Numbered from the stretch's first letter, positions 34,865 through 43,393 are shown. The stretch is 64,000 bases of DNA from Scatosoma sp002474405 (GCA_937892545.1 CALAFO010000016.1:1-64000); one strand, 5' to 3'. Made by a program: numbers and translations. The notes: a model not told the origin generated them from the sequence alone.

Positions 34865-35383
34865 TTATTTGTTTGCTTTAACCTCTTTATCGGCGTCTTT
34901 CGGCGGCTCTGCCGTAACTTCGCGGACGTTTTGATAAATGCGTTCGAGATTTTTTCGCATCGTTTCCTTTTCCGCCTCGGAAAAACCTTTCAGAAGCATG
35001 GTTTCGATGTCTGCCCGGCGGCGCTTCATCTCATCGAACGAAGCGTATTCCTTTTCGGTGAGCCGCACCGTTTTCGCGCGGGAATCCGCCTTGCTTTTTT
35101 CGCACGTTACGTAGCCTTTTTCGGCAAGCCGCGAGATGATGCCCGATACGGTGGCGTGCGATACGTCGAGATACGTTTCGATTTCTTTCATCGAACATTC
35201 GCCGTCCGCGTGCGCGTGCAGGAAAAACAATACCTTCCCCTGCGCGTACGTTACGTCGTGTTCGAAGCCTTTTTTATCGGCGTACGCCTGCAGACGTTCG
35301 GAAATCTTTTTGAGATATACGCCTACGTCTTTGCGGCGCTCGCAGAAGCCCTCCGCTTCGCGCGTGCTCTCTCCGTCTTTCAT
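34865..35383 (-). CDS. MarR family repressor
   Basis: A 172-residue MarR protein. The winged helix runs CSMKEIETYLDVSHATVSGI, then ISRLAEKGYVTCEKSKADSR with the wing DSRAKTVRLTEKE. It is the first gene of the exporter operon and its promoter carries a palindrome between -35 and -10, so it probably represses itself and the exporter until a ligand is bound. Confidence 0.93.
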   Translation of the reverse strand: MKDGESTREAEGFCERRKDVGVYLKKISERLQAYADKKGFEHDVTYAQGKVLFFLHAHADGECSMKEIETYLDVSHATVSGIISRLAEKGYVTCEKSKADSRAKTVRLTEKEYASFDEMKRRRADIETMLLKGFSEAEKETMRKNLERIYQNVREVTAEPPKDADKEVKANK

Positions 35384-35445
35384 GACCGCTCCTTGTTTTT
35401 TGCTTACCGCCGCGCGTTTTTATATACGCGGCGCCGATTATCTTT

Positions 35446-35474
35446 ATTATATGTAGCGTGCTACAAAAAGTCAA
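35446..35474 (-). promoter_or_regulatory. marR-exporter promoter with MarR operator in the spacer
   Basis: Minus strand TTGACT (35469-35474), 17 bp, TATAAT (35446-35451). The spacer contains the dyad TGTAGC-GT-GCTACA (35452-35465), directly abutting the -10. Confidence 0.85.
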
Positions 35475-35590
35475 GCGAAAATCGGGAATTTTTTCCGTTT
35501 CACGAAATTTTCATTTTGACGGACGAAAAGCGCGGGGAAGCGGGCGGAAAAGCGCGGGAACGGATGAGAACGACGCGGACGGAAAGCAAA

Positions 35591-35617
35591 CAAAAAACCG
35601 CCCCGACTTTGGGCGGT
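35591..35617 (-). terminator. Intrinsic terminator of rplS
   Basis: Minus strand ACCGCCC, loop AAAGTCG, GGGCGGT followed by TTTTTTG. Confidence 0.9.
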
Positions 35618-35656
35618 TGTTTCGCATGACTTTGTTTCGAGAAGTAACCTTCCGGG

Positions 35657-36001
35657 TTAAATCTTCTCCTTGACTTTCGCCGCTTTCCCGGTGAGATCGC
35701 GAAGATAGTACAGTTTCGCTCTTCTCACTTTACCCTTTCTCACTACCGTGATGGAAGCGATTTTGGGCGAGTGAAGGGGATAAGTCTTTTCTACGCCTAC
35801 GCCGTAAGAAATGTGGCGTACGGTGAAGGTTTCCTGAATACCGCCGTTCTTTCTGGCAATGACGATACCCTCGAAATTCTGGATTCTTTCCTTGCCGCCT
35901 TCGATGATTTTGTAGCCTACCTTTACGGTGTCGCCTACGTTGAATACGGGCAGGTCGGTTTTCATGTTCTCCGCGTCGATCGCTTTAATCAGTTCGCTCA
36001 T
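35657..36001 (-). CDS. rplS: 50S ribosomal protein L19
   Basis: A 114-residue L19 with VFNVGDTVKVGYKIIEGGKE, RIQNFEGIVIARKNGG and the C-terminal KVRRAKLYYLRD. It lies at the 30S-50S interface. The start at 36001 is set by GGAGG; 17 upstream in-frame codons belong to the leader. It is monocistronic here with its own promoter and terminator, away from its usual partners rimM and trmD. Confidence 0.97.
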   Translation of the reverse strand: MSELIKAIDAENMKTDLPVFNVGDTVKVGYKIIEGGKERIQNFEGIVIARKNGGIQETFTVRHISYGVGVEKTYPLHSPKIASITVVRKGKVRRAKLYYLRDLTGKAAKVKEKI

Positions 36002-36110
36002 TGTTGACTTTACCTCCTTTTTCAAAAACGTAACGTTCTCGATCTGCTGCACGGGTCCTCCCCGCGCCCTTTTTCTTTTTAGGTCGGCGGAACGTTCGAA
36101 GTCGCTAACT

Positions 36111-36140
36111 ATTATAAAGCATAAGCGGCGGATTCGTCAA
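36111..36140 (-). promoter_or_regulatory. Sigma-A promoter and leader of rplS
   Basis: Minus strand TTGACG (36135-36140), 18 bp, TATAAT (36111-36116). The leader to the start is about 105 bases and contains CGGGGAGGACCCG, a possible hairpin. L19 leaders of Firmicutes can be autoregulatory; I cannot confirm the motif here. Confidence 0.78.
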
Positions 36141-36248
36141 GCGTTTTTGCCGTGCTTCCGCCTACTTTTTGCCGAAAAATTGCCCGAAAACGCAAAACTT
36201 TCGTTTTTTACGCCGTTTTTGCGCCGCGGCGCGTATTTTTTGCGAAAT

Positions 36249-37106
36249 TTACAGAAACGGCAGCAGGCGGCTGATGTGTCCGAGAACGTACGTCGGCTTT
36301 TCGGCGCCCTGCGCGGCGTCGACTTCGGCGATTTTAACTTCGCCGCTTAAAACGCAAAGCGTATCCGTGCCCGCGTTGTTGCCGGAGGCGATGTCGGTAT
36401 ACAATCTGTCGCCGATGACTACGGTATCCGCCGCCGTTACGCCGAATTTTTTCATCGCGCCGAAAATCATTTCCGGCTTCGGTTTGCCGATAAATACCGG
36501 AGTTTTCCCCGTGGCGCGCGCGTACCCCTCGCACATCGCCCCGCAATCGGGCACGTAACCGAATTCCGTGGGACATACCCAATCCGGATTCGTGGCGTAA
36601 TAAGGCACGTTCAGTTCGGTGAGCATCCGGCAGGTAACGTACATTTTTTCGCCCGTGAGTTCGGGATCGTACGCCACCAGAATCGCGCGGGCGGAGGCGG
36701 CGTATTCCGTGGTGATATTCAGTCCGCCCTCAAGACATTCCCGCACGAACGAGCGGGTGCCCTGCACGTAAATCAAATCGGAAGCATGCCGTTCTTTCAT
36801 CAACCGCACCGCCGCCTGCGCGGACGTGAAAAAATTATCTTCCGTTACGTTTTCCAGCCCCAGACGGCGCAGTTTTGCCACGTAATCGCCGACGGATTTC
36901 GAAGCGTTGTTGGTGATGAACACCGTTTTGCCGCCGCGCGCCGCGATTTTTGCGAGAAGTTCTTTCACGCCGGGAAACAGACGGTTGCCGAGGTAAATCG
37001 TGCCGTCCATATCGAAAAGATAGAGTTTTTTGAAAAGCAGCGGAGAGGCGTCCTTTCCGTAATAATCTTTCAACGTATTATCTTTTTGTATATTGTCTTT
37101 CTGCAT
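36249..37106 (-). CDS. HAD-IIA family phosphatase, possible glycerol-3-phosphate phosphatase
   Basis: A 285-residue HAD hydrolase of the NagD/PGP subgroup. Motif I is YLFDMDGTIYLG, motif II VFITNNASKS, motif III the Lys in IGKPKPEMIFG, and motif IV VVIGDRLYTDIASG. The family includes sugar phosphate and glycerol-3-phosphate phosphatases. It is 42 bases after the DUF1667 gene on the same strand, so it probably belongs to the glycerol-3-phosphate operon. The N-terminal 20 residues come from a 15-bp tandem repeat (KDNMQ, KDNIQ, KDNTL), and no ribosome site precedes the ATG, so the true start may be later. Confidence 0.85.
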   Translation of the reverse strand: MQKDNIQKDNTLKDYYGKDASPLLFKKLYLFDMDGTIYLGNRLFPGVKELLAKIAARGGKTVFITNNASKSVGDYVAKLRRLGLENVTEDNFFTSAQAAVRLMKERHASDLIYVQGTRSFVRECLEGGLNITTEYAASARAILVAYDPELTGEKMYVTCRMLTELNVPYYATNPDWVCPTEFGYVPDCGAMCEGYARATGKTPVFIGKPKPEMIFGAMKKFGVTAADTVVIGDRLYTDIASGNNAGTDTLCVLSGEVKIAEVDAAQGAEKPTYVLGHISRLLPFL

Positions 37107-37148
37107 ATTGTCTTTTTTAATAGCGCCGTCTTTTACAGCGCCCGCCCG

Positions 37149-37493
37149 TTAAAAATTGCCGGTAACGATTAAATCGGCGTCGTCGGAAATGTTTTTTACC
37201 AGCACGTCGCCGAGACGTACGGGCAGGCGGCATTTTGTGCGTTTAATGACTTCCATCACCGCGAAAATTTCCGATTTCCGGACGGGCTTGCTTGTTTTTA
37301 CGGGAATCATTTCGCCGTTTTCGGCGCGCACCGCGGAAGTTACCACGCGGCGCGGACACACCACTTCCAATTCGGCGTACATTCTGCCGCGCGGACAGGA
37401 ATTGCCGCGCACGCTTTTCACCGCTCCGTTTTCGGTTTCCACCGTGATTTCGCAGCCGACGGGACATTCGATACAAGTCAACGTTTTAATCAT
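37149..37493 (-). CDS. DUF1667 protein, partner of GlpAB-type dehydrogenases
   Basis: A 114-residue DUF1667 protein with the cysteine motif CIECPVGCEITVE and NSCPRGRMYAELEVVCPRR. In Clostridia the family is encoded directly after GlpA- and GlpB-like flavoproteins and probably binds an iron-sulfur cluster or helps electron transfer; its role is not firmly established. Its start overlaps the preceding gene by 8 bases. Confidence 0.9.
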   Translation of the reverse strand: MIKTLTCIECPVGCEITVETENGAVKSVRGNSCPRGRMYAELEVVCPRRVVTSAVRAENGEMIPVKTSKPVRKSEIFAVMEVIKRTKCRLPVRLGDVLVKNISDDADLIVTGNF

Positions 37494-38754
37494 TTTCCGC
37501 CTCCAGTTCTACCGTGATTCCGCCGTTTGCGCCGAGGAATTTATCCTGCGGAAGAATGAGATTTTCCATTTCGCCCGGCACGGCGATTTTTTTCTTTTTC
37601 TGCGCCAACACGGTTTCGCCGCATTTTGCCGTTATGGTGCAGTTCCGGAACGTATCCGTTACGCGGAAAAACAGTTTTACGTTGCCCGCCGCGCTTTTAT
37701 CGATTTTCTGGGGGCACACGTACGAGACGTGCGCGCCGTTTTTCACCGCGACGAGTTCGCCGCGCGTTCTGCCGTGCAGCGAGTATTCCGCGGCGCTGCG
37801 CCCCGCGATTTCCGCTTCTTCCGAAACGAAATCCACGAGATCGTGCACCTGCAGTACGTTGCCGCAGGCGAAAATTCCCTCGGCGGATGTTTCGCGCGTC
37901 TGCGTAACTTCGGCGCCGCGCGTTTTCGGCGACAGCACGATGCCGGCGCCTTTCGTGAGTTCGTTTTCGGGAATCAGCCCCACGGAAAACAGCACCGTGT
38001 CGCAATCGAAGTGCATTTCCGTGCCAGCGATCGGTTGTTTGTTTTTATCCACCGCCGATACGACGACGCCGGTTACGCGTTGTTCGCCCTCGATTTTCGT
38101 GATCGTATGATTGAGATACAGCGGAATTCCGAAATCTTCAAGGCACTGCGCGATGTTGCGCTTCAAGCCGCTCGAATACGGCATGATTTCGCACACGGCA
38201 AGCACTTTTGCGCCTTCCAGCGTCATTCTTCGCGCCATGATGAGCCCGATGTCGCCCGAACCTAAAATCACGACGCGCCTGCCCGGCATACAGCCTTTGA
38301 TATTCACGTATTTCTGCGCCGTGCCCGCCGAATAAATGCCCGCGGGGCGCGTGCCCGCAACGTTCAGCGCGCCGCGGCTTCTTTCGCGGCAGCCCATGGC
38401 GAGAATCACGGCTTTCGCCTGCAGCGTTACCACGCCGCGCTCTTCGCCGACGACGGTTACTGTTTTATCGGCGGATAACGACAACACGGTGGTATTCAGC
38501 CACGTCGCGATGTTTCTTTTTCGCACTTCGGCAACAAACCGCGCCGCGTATTCCGGTCCTGCGAGGCTTTCTTTGAACCTCGTCAGTCCGAAGCCGTTGT
38601 GGATGCACTGATTTAAAATGCCGCCGAGCTTTTCTTCGCGCTCTACGATTAAAATATCGCGTTCGCCCGCGTCGTACGCGGCGATCGCCGCCGCCAGTCC
38701 CGCGGGTCCGCCGCCGATAATCACCACGCCGTACTCTGTTTTGGTTCCGCTCAT
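37486..38754 (-). CDS. FAD/NAD(P)-binding oxidoreductase, anaerobic glycerol-3-phosphate dehydrogenase subunit
   Basis: A 422-residue flavoprotein. FAD-binding VVIIGGGPAGLAAAI opens it, the second dinucleotide site is VVILGSGDIGLIMARRMTLE, and the flavin contact is GIFACGNVLQVHDLVD. No redox-active CxxC is seen. With the GlpA-like partner it would pass electrons from glycerol-3-phosphate oxidation to a carrier. Its start overlaps the glpA-like stop (ATGA), and it begins at the conserved strand. Confidence 0.9.
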   Translation of the reverse strand: MSGTKTEYGVVIIGGGPAGLAAAIAAYDAGERDILIVEREEKLGGILNQCIHNGFGLTRFKESLAGPEYAARFVAEVRKRNIATWLNTTVLSLSADKTVTVVGEERGVVTLQAKAVILAMGCRERSRGALNVAGTRPAGIYSAGTAQKYVNIKGCMPGRRVVILGSGDIGLIMARRMTLEGAKVLAVCEIMPYSSGLKRNIAQCLEDFGIPLYLNHTITKIEGEQRVTGVVVSAVDKNKQPIAGTEMHFDCDTVLFSVGLIPENELTKGAGIVLSPKTRGAEVTQTRETSAEGIFACGNVLQVHDLVDFVSEEAEIAGRSAAEYSLHGRTRGELVAVKNGAHVSYVCPQKIDKSAAGNVKLFFRVTDTFRNCTITAKCGETVLAQKKKKIAVPGEMENLILPQDKFLGANGGITVELEAEND

Positions 38755-40178
38755 TTCGTTACCCCCTGCAAAAGATAGGATTCGCCGCCGCATTTCGTTA
38801 CTTTATCAAGCGTTATGCCGCGTTCTTTGGCGATGAGTTCCGCTACGTACGGCTGGCAGAAACCGCCCTGACATCTGCCCATGCCCGCGCGCGTGCGGCG
38901 CTTCACGCCGTCGATATCGTTTGCGGGCGGATTTTCGCGGAGGGCGCGCAGAATTTCGCCCTCGGTGATCTGTTCGCAGCGGCATACGATTCTGCCGTAG
39001 GCGGGTTTGCGACGGATGAGCGCGTTTTTTTCTTCGACGGTAAGATTTTTAAAGAAATCGGCGGCTTTGCGTGCGCCGTCGAACGCCGCGTTTTTCGTGA
39101 GCGGCAATAGTTTGCCCACAAGCTCTTCCACGGCGAATTTTGCGATGGCGGGCGAAGCCGTGAGTCCCGGAGATTCGATGCCGGCGAGGTAAATGACGCC
39201 CTTTGACGTTTTGCTTTCTTCGATGATGAAATCGTGCTTTCCGGAATACGCGCGCACGCCCGCGAACGACGTAATAGTGTTGAACAGCGGCGGATTTTTG
39301 CACATTTTACGCACTTTTTCCTGCACGAACGCCAGCCCCGCGGCAGTGGTTGCCGTATCCGGCGATTGCATTTCTTCCGCGGTGGGACCGAGCAGGATAT
39401 TGTTATCCGCCGTCTGCGTTACAAGGATGCCTTTGCCGAGCTTCGTGGGCGTGAAAAACAGCGTGTGATGCACGAAATCGCCGCTTTCGCGATCCAGCAG
39501 GATATATTCGCCCTTTCTTGCTCCGACGGAAATTTCGTCGCCGAACAGCGCCGCGATTCTGCCGCTTGCAAGCCCCGCGCAGTTGATGACGACTTTGCCG
39601 CAGACTTCTCTGCCGTCTTTTGCGCGCAGCGTATAGCCGCCGCCCGTCTGTTCCGCCGCCGTAACTTCGAAACCGGTGTACAGCTTCGCGCCGTTATCCA
39701 TGGCGTTGCCGATTGCCGCTATCGTGAGTCCGTACGGGCAGACGATGCCGCCCGTGGGCGCGTACAGCGCCGCAACCGCCTCGTCGGAAACGTTTTCTTC
39801 CAGCGCCCTGAGTTCGTCCCGGCCGATGATTTTCAGCCCCGGTACGCCGTTCTTTTCGCCGCGCGATTGCAATTCTTTCAGCGTGCCGATCTCTTCATCG
39901 GAAAACGCGACGACGAGCGAGCCGTTGTTGCGGTATTTTACGCCGAGCTCCGCGCACAGCGACGGCATCATGCGATTGCCCTCTACGTTGAATTTCGCTT
40001 TCAGCGAACCGGGCGCCGCGTCGAACCCCGCGTGCACGATGCCGCTGTTCGCCTTGCTTGCGCCCATACATACGTCGCTTTCTTTTTCAAGAAGGCAGGC
40101 GCTTACATTGTACTTCGCGAGTTCGCGCAGCGTTAATCCGCCGACGACTCCCCCGCCGATGACGATTACGTCGAACAT
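38751..40178 (-). CDS. glpA: Glycerol-3-phosphate dehydrogenase, GlpA-like, with BFD iron-sulfur domain
   Basis: A 475-residue FAD enzyme that oxidises glycerol-3-phosphate to dihydroxyacetone phosphate. The DAO domain opens FDVIVIGGGVVGGLTLREL and ends GVRAYSGKHDFIIEE with GIESPGLTASPAIA. The last 90 residues are a BFD-like [2Fe-2S] domain with ligands in GRIVCRCEQITEGEI and GRCQGGFCQPYV. First gene of the operon, divergent from a DeoR regulator whose ligand is probably a sugar phosphate or glycerol-3-phosphate. Start at 40178, six codons inside a longer frame. Confidence 0.92.
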   Translation of the reverse strand: MFDVIVIGGGVVGGLTLRELAKYNVSACLLEKESDVCMGASKANSGIVHAGFDAAPGSLKAKFNVEGNRMMPSLCAELGVKYRNNGSLVVAFSDEEIGTLKELQSRGEKNGVPGLKIIGRDELRALEENVSDEAVAALYAPTGGIVCPYGLTIAAIGNAMDNGAKLYTGFEVTAAEQTGGGYTLRAKDGREVCGKVVINCAGLASGRIAALFGDEISVGARKGEYILLDRESGDFVHHTLFFTPTKLGKGILVTQTADNNILLGPTAEEMQSPDTATTAAGLAFVQEKVRKMCKNPPLFNTITSFAGVRAYSGKHDFIIEESKTSKGVIYLAGIESPGLTASPAIAKFAVEELVGKLLPLTKNAAFDGARKAADFFKNLTVEEKNALIRRKPAYGRIVCRCEQITEGEILRALRENPPANDIDGVKRRTRAGMGRCQGGFCQPYVAELIAKERGITLDKVTKCGGESYLLQGVTK

Positions 40179-40238
40179 TGTTTTGTTTCCTCCCATTGCC
40201 GCGTTTCCCGCATTTTTCGTTTCGCCGTGCGTAAACGA

Positions 40239-40288
40239 TTGACTTATCGTTCTGTTTTTATTATACTGATAATTGTCGGAATAAGCAA
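40239..40288. promoter_or_regulatory. Overlapping divergent promoters of glpA and the DeoR gene
   Basis: Plus strand: TTGACT (40239-40244), 17 bp, TATACT (40262-40267), toward the DeoR gene. Minus strand: TTGCTT (40283-40288), 17 bp, TATAAT (40260-40265), toward glpA. The two -10 boxes share four bases within ATTATACT, so RNA polymerase cannot use both at once. Confidence 0.82.
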
Positions 40289-40390
40289 ATAAAATCCGCA
40301 GATTTGTCGTTTTGATTGTTTATTACGGAAAACGAGCGGAAAATAATGCGCGTTTATCGAGAAACGCGCAAACAAAAAGGAAACGGGACA

Positions 40391-41137
40391 ATGAAAGAAA
40401 CGCAGGAAAAAACCGTTCTTTCGCTTCTGGAACGGCAGCAGTACGCTTCCGTGGAAGAACTTTCTTCCGCGTTGGCGGTGAGCGCTTCTACCACGCGGAG
40501 GATTCTGGAAGGATTGCAGAACAAAAAACTGATTACGCGCACGCACGGGGGCGCGAAGCTGAACGACGCGAACAACGCGGCGCCCAGTTTTACCTTCCGT
40601 ATTCATCAGAATTTATTCGAAAAGAAAAAAATCGCCCTTTCGGCGATTAAACTGATTAAAGACGGGGATATTATCTTTCTGGACGGTTCTACCACCGCTT
40701 ACTGCATTGCCGAATATCTGGGAGAATTCAGAAACATTAAAGTGATTACGAACGGCATAGAGACGCTTTCTTTGCTTTCGCAGAACCGTATTCCCGCGTA
40801 CTCTACCGGAGGAGAGGTTTCGGCGGAGAACCCCGCGGTGCTGGCGGGCGGTTATGCCGAGGACGGCGTACGAAATTTTTTTGCCGACATCGTGTTTTTT
40901 TCGGCGCGGGCGCTGGATACCGAAGGCAGAATTTACGATTGCTTCGAGGACGAAATTTTTCTGCGGCGCGCCATGATACAGCGCGCGAAAACGAAGGTGT
41001 TTCTTTGCGACGACACCAAATTCGGAAAGACTTCCCCGCACCTTTTGTGCACGCTGAACGACGTGGATTACGTGGCGAGCAACCAGCCGCTGCCCGATTT
41101 TATTCCGGCAAGCAAAAGTCTTTCGCTGTTCGGTTGA
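40391..41137 (+). CDS. DeoR/GlpR family transcriptional regulator
   Basis: A 248-residue DeoR regulator. The helix-turn-helix is YASVEELSSALAVSAST with TTRRILEGLQNKKLITRTHG, and the sensor domain begins IKDGDIIFLDGSTTAY with GGEVSAENPAVLAGG after it. The family represses sugar and glycerol genes and is released by phosphorylated effectors. Divergence from the glycerol-3-phosphate operon suggests a GlpR-like job. The ATG at 40391 has AAAGGA upstream. Confidence 0.9.
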   Translation: MKETQEKTVLSLLERQQYASVEELSSALAVSASTTRRILEGLQNKKLITRTHGGAKLNDANNAAPSFTFRIHQNLFEKKKIALSAIKLIKDGDIIFLDGSTTAYCIAEYLGEFRNIKVITNGIETLSLLSQNRIPAYSTGGEVSAENPAVLAGGYAEDGVRNFFADIVFFSARALDTEGRIYDCFEDEIFLRRAMIQRAKTKVFLCDDTKFGKTSPHLLCTLNDVDYVASNQPLPDFIPASKSLSLFG

Positions 41138-41153
41138 AAAAATTTAAAAATAA

Positions 41154-41197
41154 AAACCGGGAAATGCGCGAACGCGCGGTTGCCCGGTTTATTTTTA
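41154..41197 (+). terminator. Intrinsic terminator of the DeoR gene
   Basis: AAACCGGG and CCCGGTTT enclose a smaller GCGCG-AAC-CGCGC hairpin, followed by ATTTTTAC. Confidence 0.8.
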
Positions 41198-41210
41198 CAC
41201 AGATACGTTT

Positions 41211-41555
41211 TCAGGTGATATTTTCGCCGAGCACGTCCTCGTAAGATACGTACCCTTTGCTGATACAGCAATTATAGATTTTTTCCACCAGTCTGTTTTT
41301 CAATAAATAGTACTTTGCACGCGAAACGGGAACTTCTTCGATTCTACGGATGTCCGTTTCTTCCCGCTTTAAATTTTCCACAAGATCTTTCACCCAGCCT
41401 TTCTTTTCGCTGCGGATAATGTCGTCCAGAATTTCTACGATGACAGCCTCTTCGGGATCGATGTATTTTTTCTTTCCCGCTTCTTCGTTCAGCTTCATAT
41501 CCCGCAAAATTTTTGGCAGACGGTGGATTGTTTTGCGTATTTTTTCTTTAGTCAA
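41211..41555 (-). CDS. Uncharacterised 114-residue protein
   Basis: A charged helical protein I cannot assign. It opens MTKEKIRKTIHRLPKILRDM and ends with KNRLVEKIYNCCISKGYVSY. Length and composition are reminiscent of ArpU/RinA-type phage regulators, but I see no decisive motif. It is convergent with the DeoR gene and isolated from its other neighbour by 460 bases. A TATAAT-like box occurs on the minus strand at 41592-41597. Confidence 0.6.
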   Translation of the reverse strand: MTKEKIRKTIHRLPKILRDMKLNEEAGKKKYIDPEEAVIVEILDDIIRSEKKGWVKDLVENLKREETDIRRIEEVPVSRAKYYLLKNRLVEKIYNCCISKGYVSYEDVLGENIT

Positions 41556-41754
41556 AGCACTATTCTCTCATAATATATTCTACCTTTAATTATACTGAAG
41601 TTTTGCCTTAAAAAGTCTATACTTTTCCATTTTTTGCCAAACGCGGAAAATTTATTTTTGAATATTGCAGAACCAAAATATTTAGCGTTTCTATACCTTT
41701 TTACATTTTCGGAAAAAGAATATAAAAAGGTTAGCTTAATTGATTTTACACGAA

Positions 41755-41800
41755 AAAACGGCGGGAAATCCCGTGATTCACGGAATGCCCACGCCGTTTT
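41755..41800. terminator. Branched hairpin, probable bidirectional terminator
   Basis: AAAACGGCG and CGCCGTTTT enclose CCGTGATTCACGG; T runs follow on both strands. It is the only structure in the AT-rich space 41556-42014 and could end the HxlR gene transcript. Confidence 0.55.
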
Positions 41801-42014
41801 GTATATGAATTTTAAATTACGCGGAGAATTTCCGCCGCGATTTCGCCGCGTTTATACAGACCGCTTCAAGGCAGGAATCGTTTGCGGAAAAAGAAAAAAC
41901 GCGCGGACGGAATTTTCGGAAAATTTCACAAAAAATCCGCAAAAAATTTTTTATTTCCGCTTTGCGCCGCGCGCGACGTTCCGACGATTGCCGCTTTTTC
42001 CGACGAATACGGAT

Positions 42015-42341
42015 TTACAGCGAGGCTTTGTAATCTTCGCCCCACAGCCGCATGGCGTCCAGAATCGGTTGCAGCGTTTTTCCCAGCGCGGACAGGGAAT
42101 ATTCCACCCGCGGCGGCACTTCGGCAAAAATTTCGCGTTCGACAAGCCCGTCGCTTTCCAGCGCGCGCAGATTATCGGTAAGCACCTTTTTGCTGATACC
42201 CGTAACGGTTTTTAAAAAATCGCTGAAACGTTGCGTTCCGTTGTAAAACATGTTTCTTAAAATAAGAAGTTTCCATTTGTTGCCGATCAGTTGCACGGTG
42301 GTTGCCACCGGGCACTCCGGCAGTTCCTCTTTCGTAAGCAT
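42015..42341 (-). CDS. HxlR family transcriptional regulator
   Basis: A 108-residue HxlR-type winged helix protein: CPVATTVQLIGNKWKLLILR, then FSDFLKTVTGISKKVLTDNL and VEYSLSALGKTL. The single Cys at residue 10, in ELPECPV, is at the position used for thiol sensing in YodB-like members. It is divergent from the gene at 42539 and probably controls it. Confidence 0.93.
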   Translation of the reverse strand: MLTKEELPECPVATTVQLIGNKWKLLILRNMFYNGTQRFSDFLKTVTGISKKVLTDNLRALESDGLVEREIFAEVPPRVEYSLSALGKTLQPILDAMRLWGEDYKASL

Positions 42342-42374
42342 CGTTTTTCCTCCCGAAAAACAGTTTTCGTAAAT

Positions 42375-42403
42375 AGTATAACGGATTTGCGCGGAAAAGT
42401 CAA
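42375..42403 (-). promoter_or_regulatory. Promoter of the hxlR gene
   Basis: Minus strand TTGACT (42398-42403), 17 bp, TATACT (42375-42380). A perfect dyad GGTTTC-AAAAAA-GAAACC (42405-42422) lies directly upstream and could be a shared operator. Confidence 0.8.
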
Positions 42404-42463
42404 TGGTTTCAAAAAAGAAACCTTGTAACTAATTTATTATCCGGTAATAGAAAAGTAACGTTC

Positions 42464-42492
42464 TTGTATTTCTTCGGCGGGTTTGTTATACT
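42464..42492 (+). promoter_or_regulatory. Promoter of the metallo-beta-lactamase-fold gene
   Basis: TTGTAT (42464-42469), 17 bp, TATACT (42487-42492), divergent from the hxlR promoter. Confidence 0.78.
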
Positions 42493-42538
42493 ATGCGTGC
42501 AACCGATGAGGTTGACGAAATTTTTACGAGGTGTTATT

Positions 42539-43333
42539 ATGATGAATAAGAACGATTTTACGACTGTCCGGCTGGAAAGAGGCTCCGTAGCCGTTTACGA
42601 TTTCGGGGCGGTTAAGCTGCACTGCTACAAAACCGACGACGCGATGGCGGACGAAGTGTTTGTTGTTGAAAAGAACGGGCGCGCCGTAGTGATTGAATCC
42701 CCCTGCTTTTACGACAGCGAAAAGGCGCTTGCGGCGTACATGAAAGACATGAAAGCTGAAGGCATGCTGGTGGCGTACCATGCGGCGGGCGGAAACTTTT
42801 TGCCGGACGTAAAGAAATACGGCACGGCGGGCGCGAAAGAATACGCGACGAACGGCGGCGGAAAAGCGCTGATCGATAATTTTACAAAAGCGTTCGGAAG
42901 CGCTTTCGATAACCGCCTGCACGACATTACGGAAATTTTGCCCGCGGGAAAGGTTACGATCGGCGGAATCGACTTTGTAATTGTGCCGAACGCGGACGCG
43001 TATACGATAGAAATTCCCGAAATCAACGCGGTATACACGCACATGCTGGGGCATGACTGCCACTCGATCGTAGGCGGCAAAGAACACGCCGACGCGATGA
43101 TCGCCGAACTGAAAAATTACATCGCCAAGGGATTCGGGCTGATTCTCACTTCGCACTATACGCCCGAAGACATGAAAGACGCCGAAACGAAAATCGCCTA
43201 TCTCGAAAACCTGAAAGAGATTGCCGCGAAAAGCAAATCGGCGGAAGAATTCAGTCGGACGGTAAACGAAAAATACCCCGGTTACAGCGGCGAAAACTAT
43301 CTTTCCATGACCGCAAATATGTTTTTTGCGTGA
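42539..43333 (+). CDS. Metallo-beta-lactamase-fold protein lacking the HxHxDH motif
   Basis: A 264-residue protein that resembles MBL-fold hydrolases encoded beside HxlR regulators. The early strand DEVFVVEKNGRAVVIESPCF and the later THMLGHDCHSIVGGKEHAD fit the fold, but the central HxHxDH metal motif is absent (VAYHAAGGNFLPD stands there), so hydrolase activity is doubtful. GAGGTGTTATT precedes two adjacent ATG codons. The macrodomain gene follows 60 bases later on the same strand. Confidence 0.72.
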   Translation: MMNKNDFTTVRLERGSVAVYDFGAVKLHCYKTDDAMADEVFVVEKNGRAVVIESPCFYDSEKALAAYMKDMKAEGMLVAYHAAGGNFLPDVKKYGTAGAKEYATNGGGKALIDNFTKAFGSAFDNRLHDITEILPAGKVTIGGIDFVIVPNADAYTIEIPEINAVYTHMLGHDCHSIVGGKEHADAMIAELKNYIAKGFGLILTSHYTPEDMKDAETKIAYLENLKEIAAKSKSAEEFSRTVNEKYPGYSGENYLSMTANMFFA

Positions 43334-43393
43334 TTTCTTCCACGAAAAACGTCGGCGGTAAAACCGATAATCCCCGCCAGGAACGCAGAGCTT

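Noticed and set aside
41634..42215. 193-codon plus-strand frame overlapping the HxlR gene
   Set aside because: Its second half is antisense of hxlR and the first half crosses a terminator-like hairpin; no start signal.
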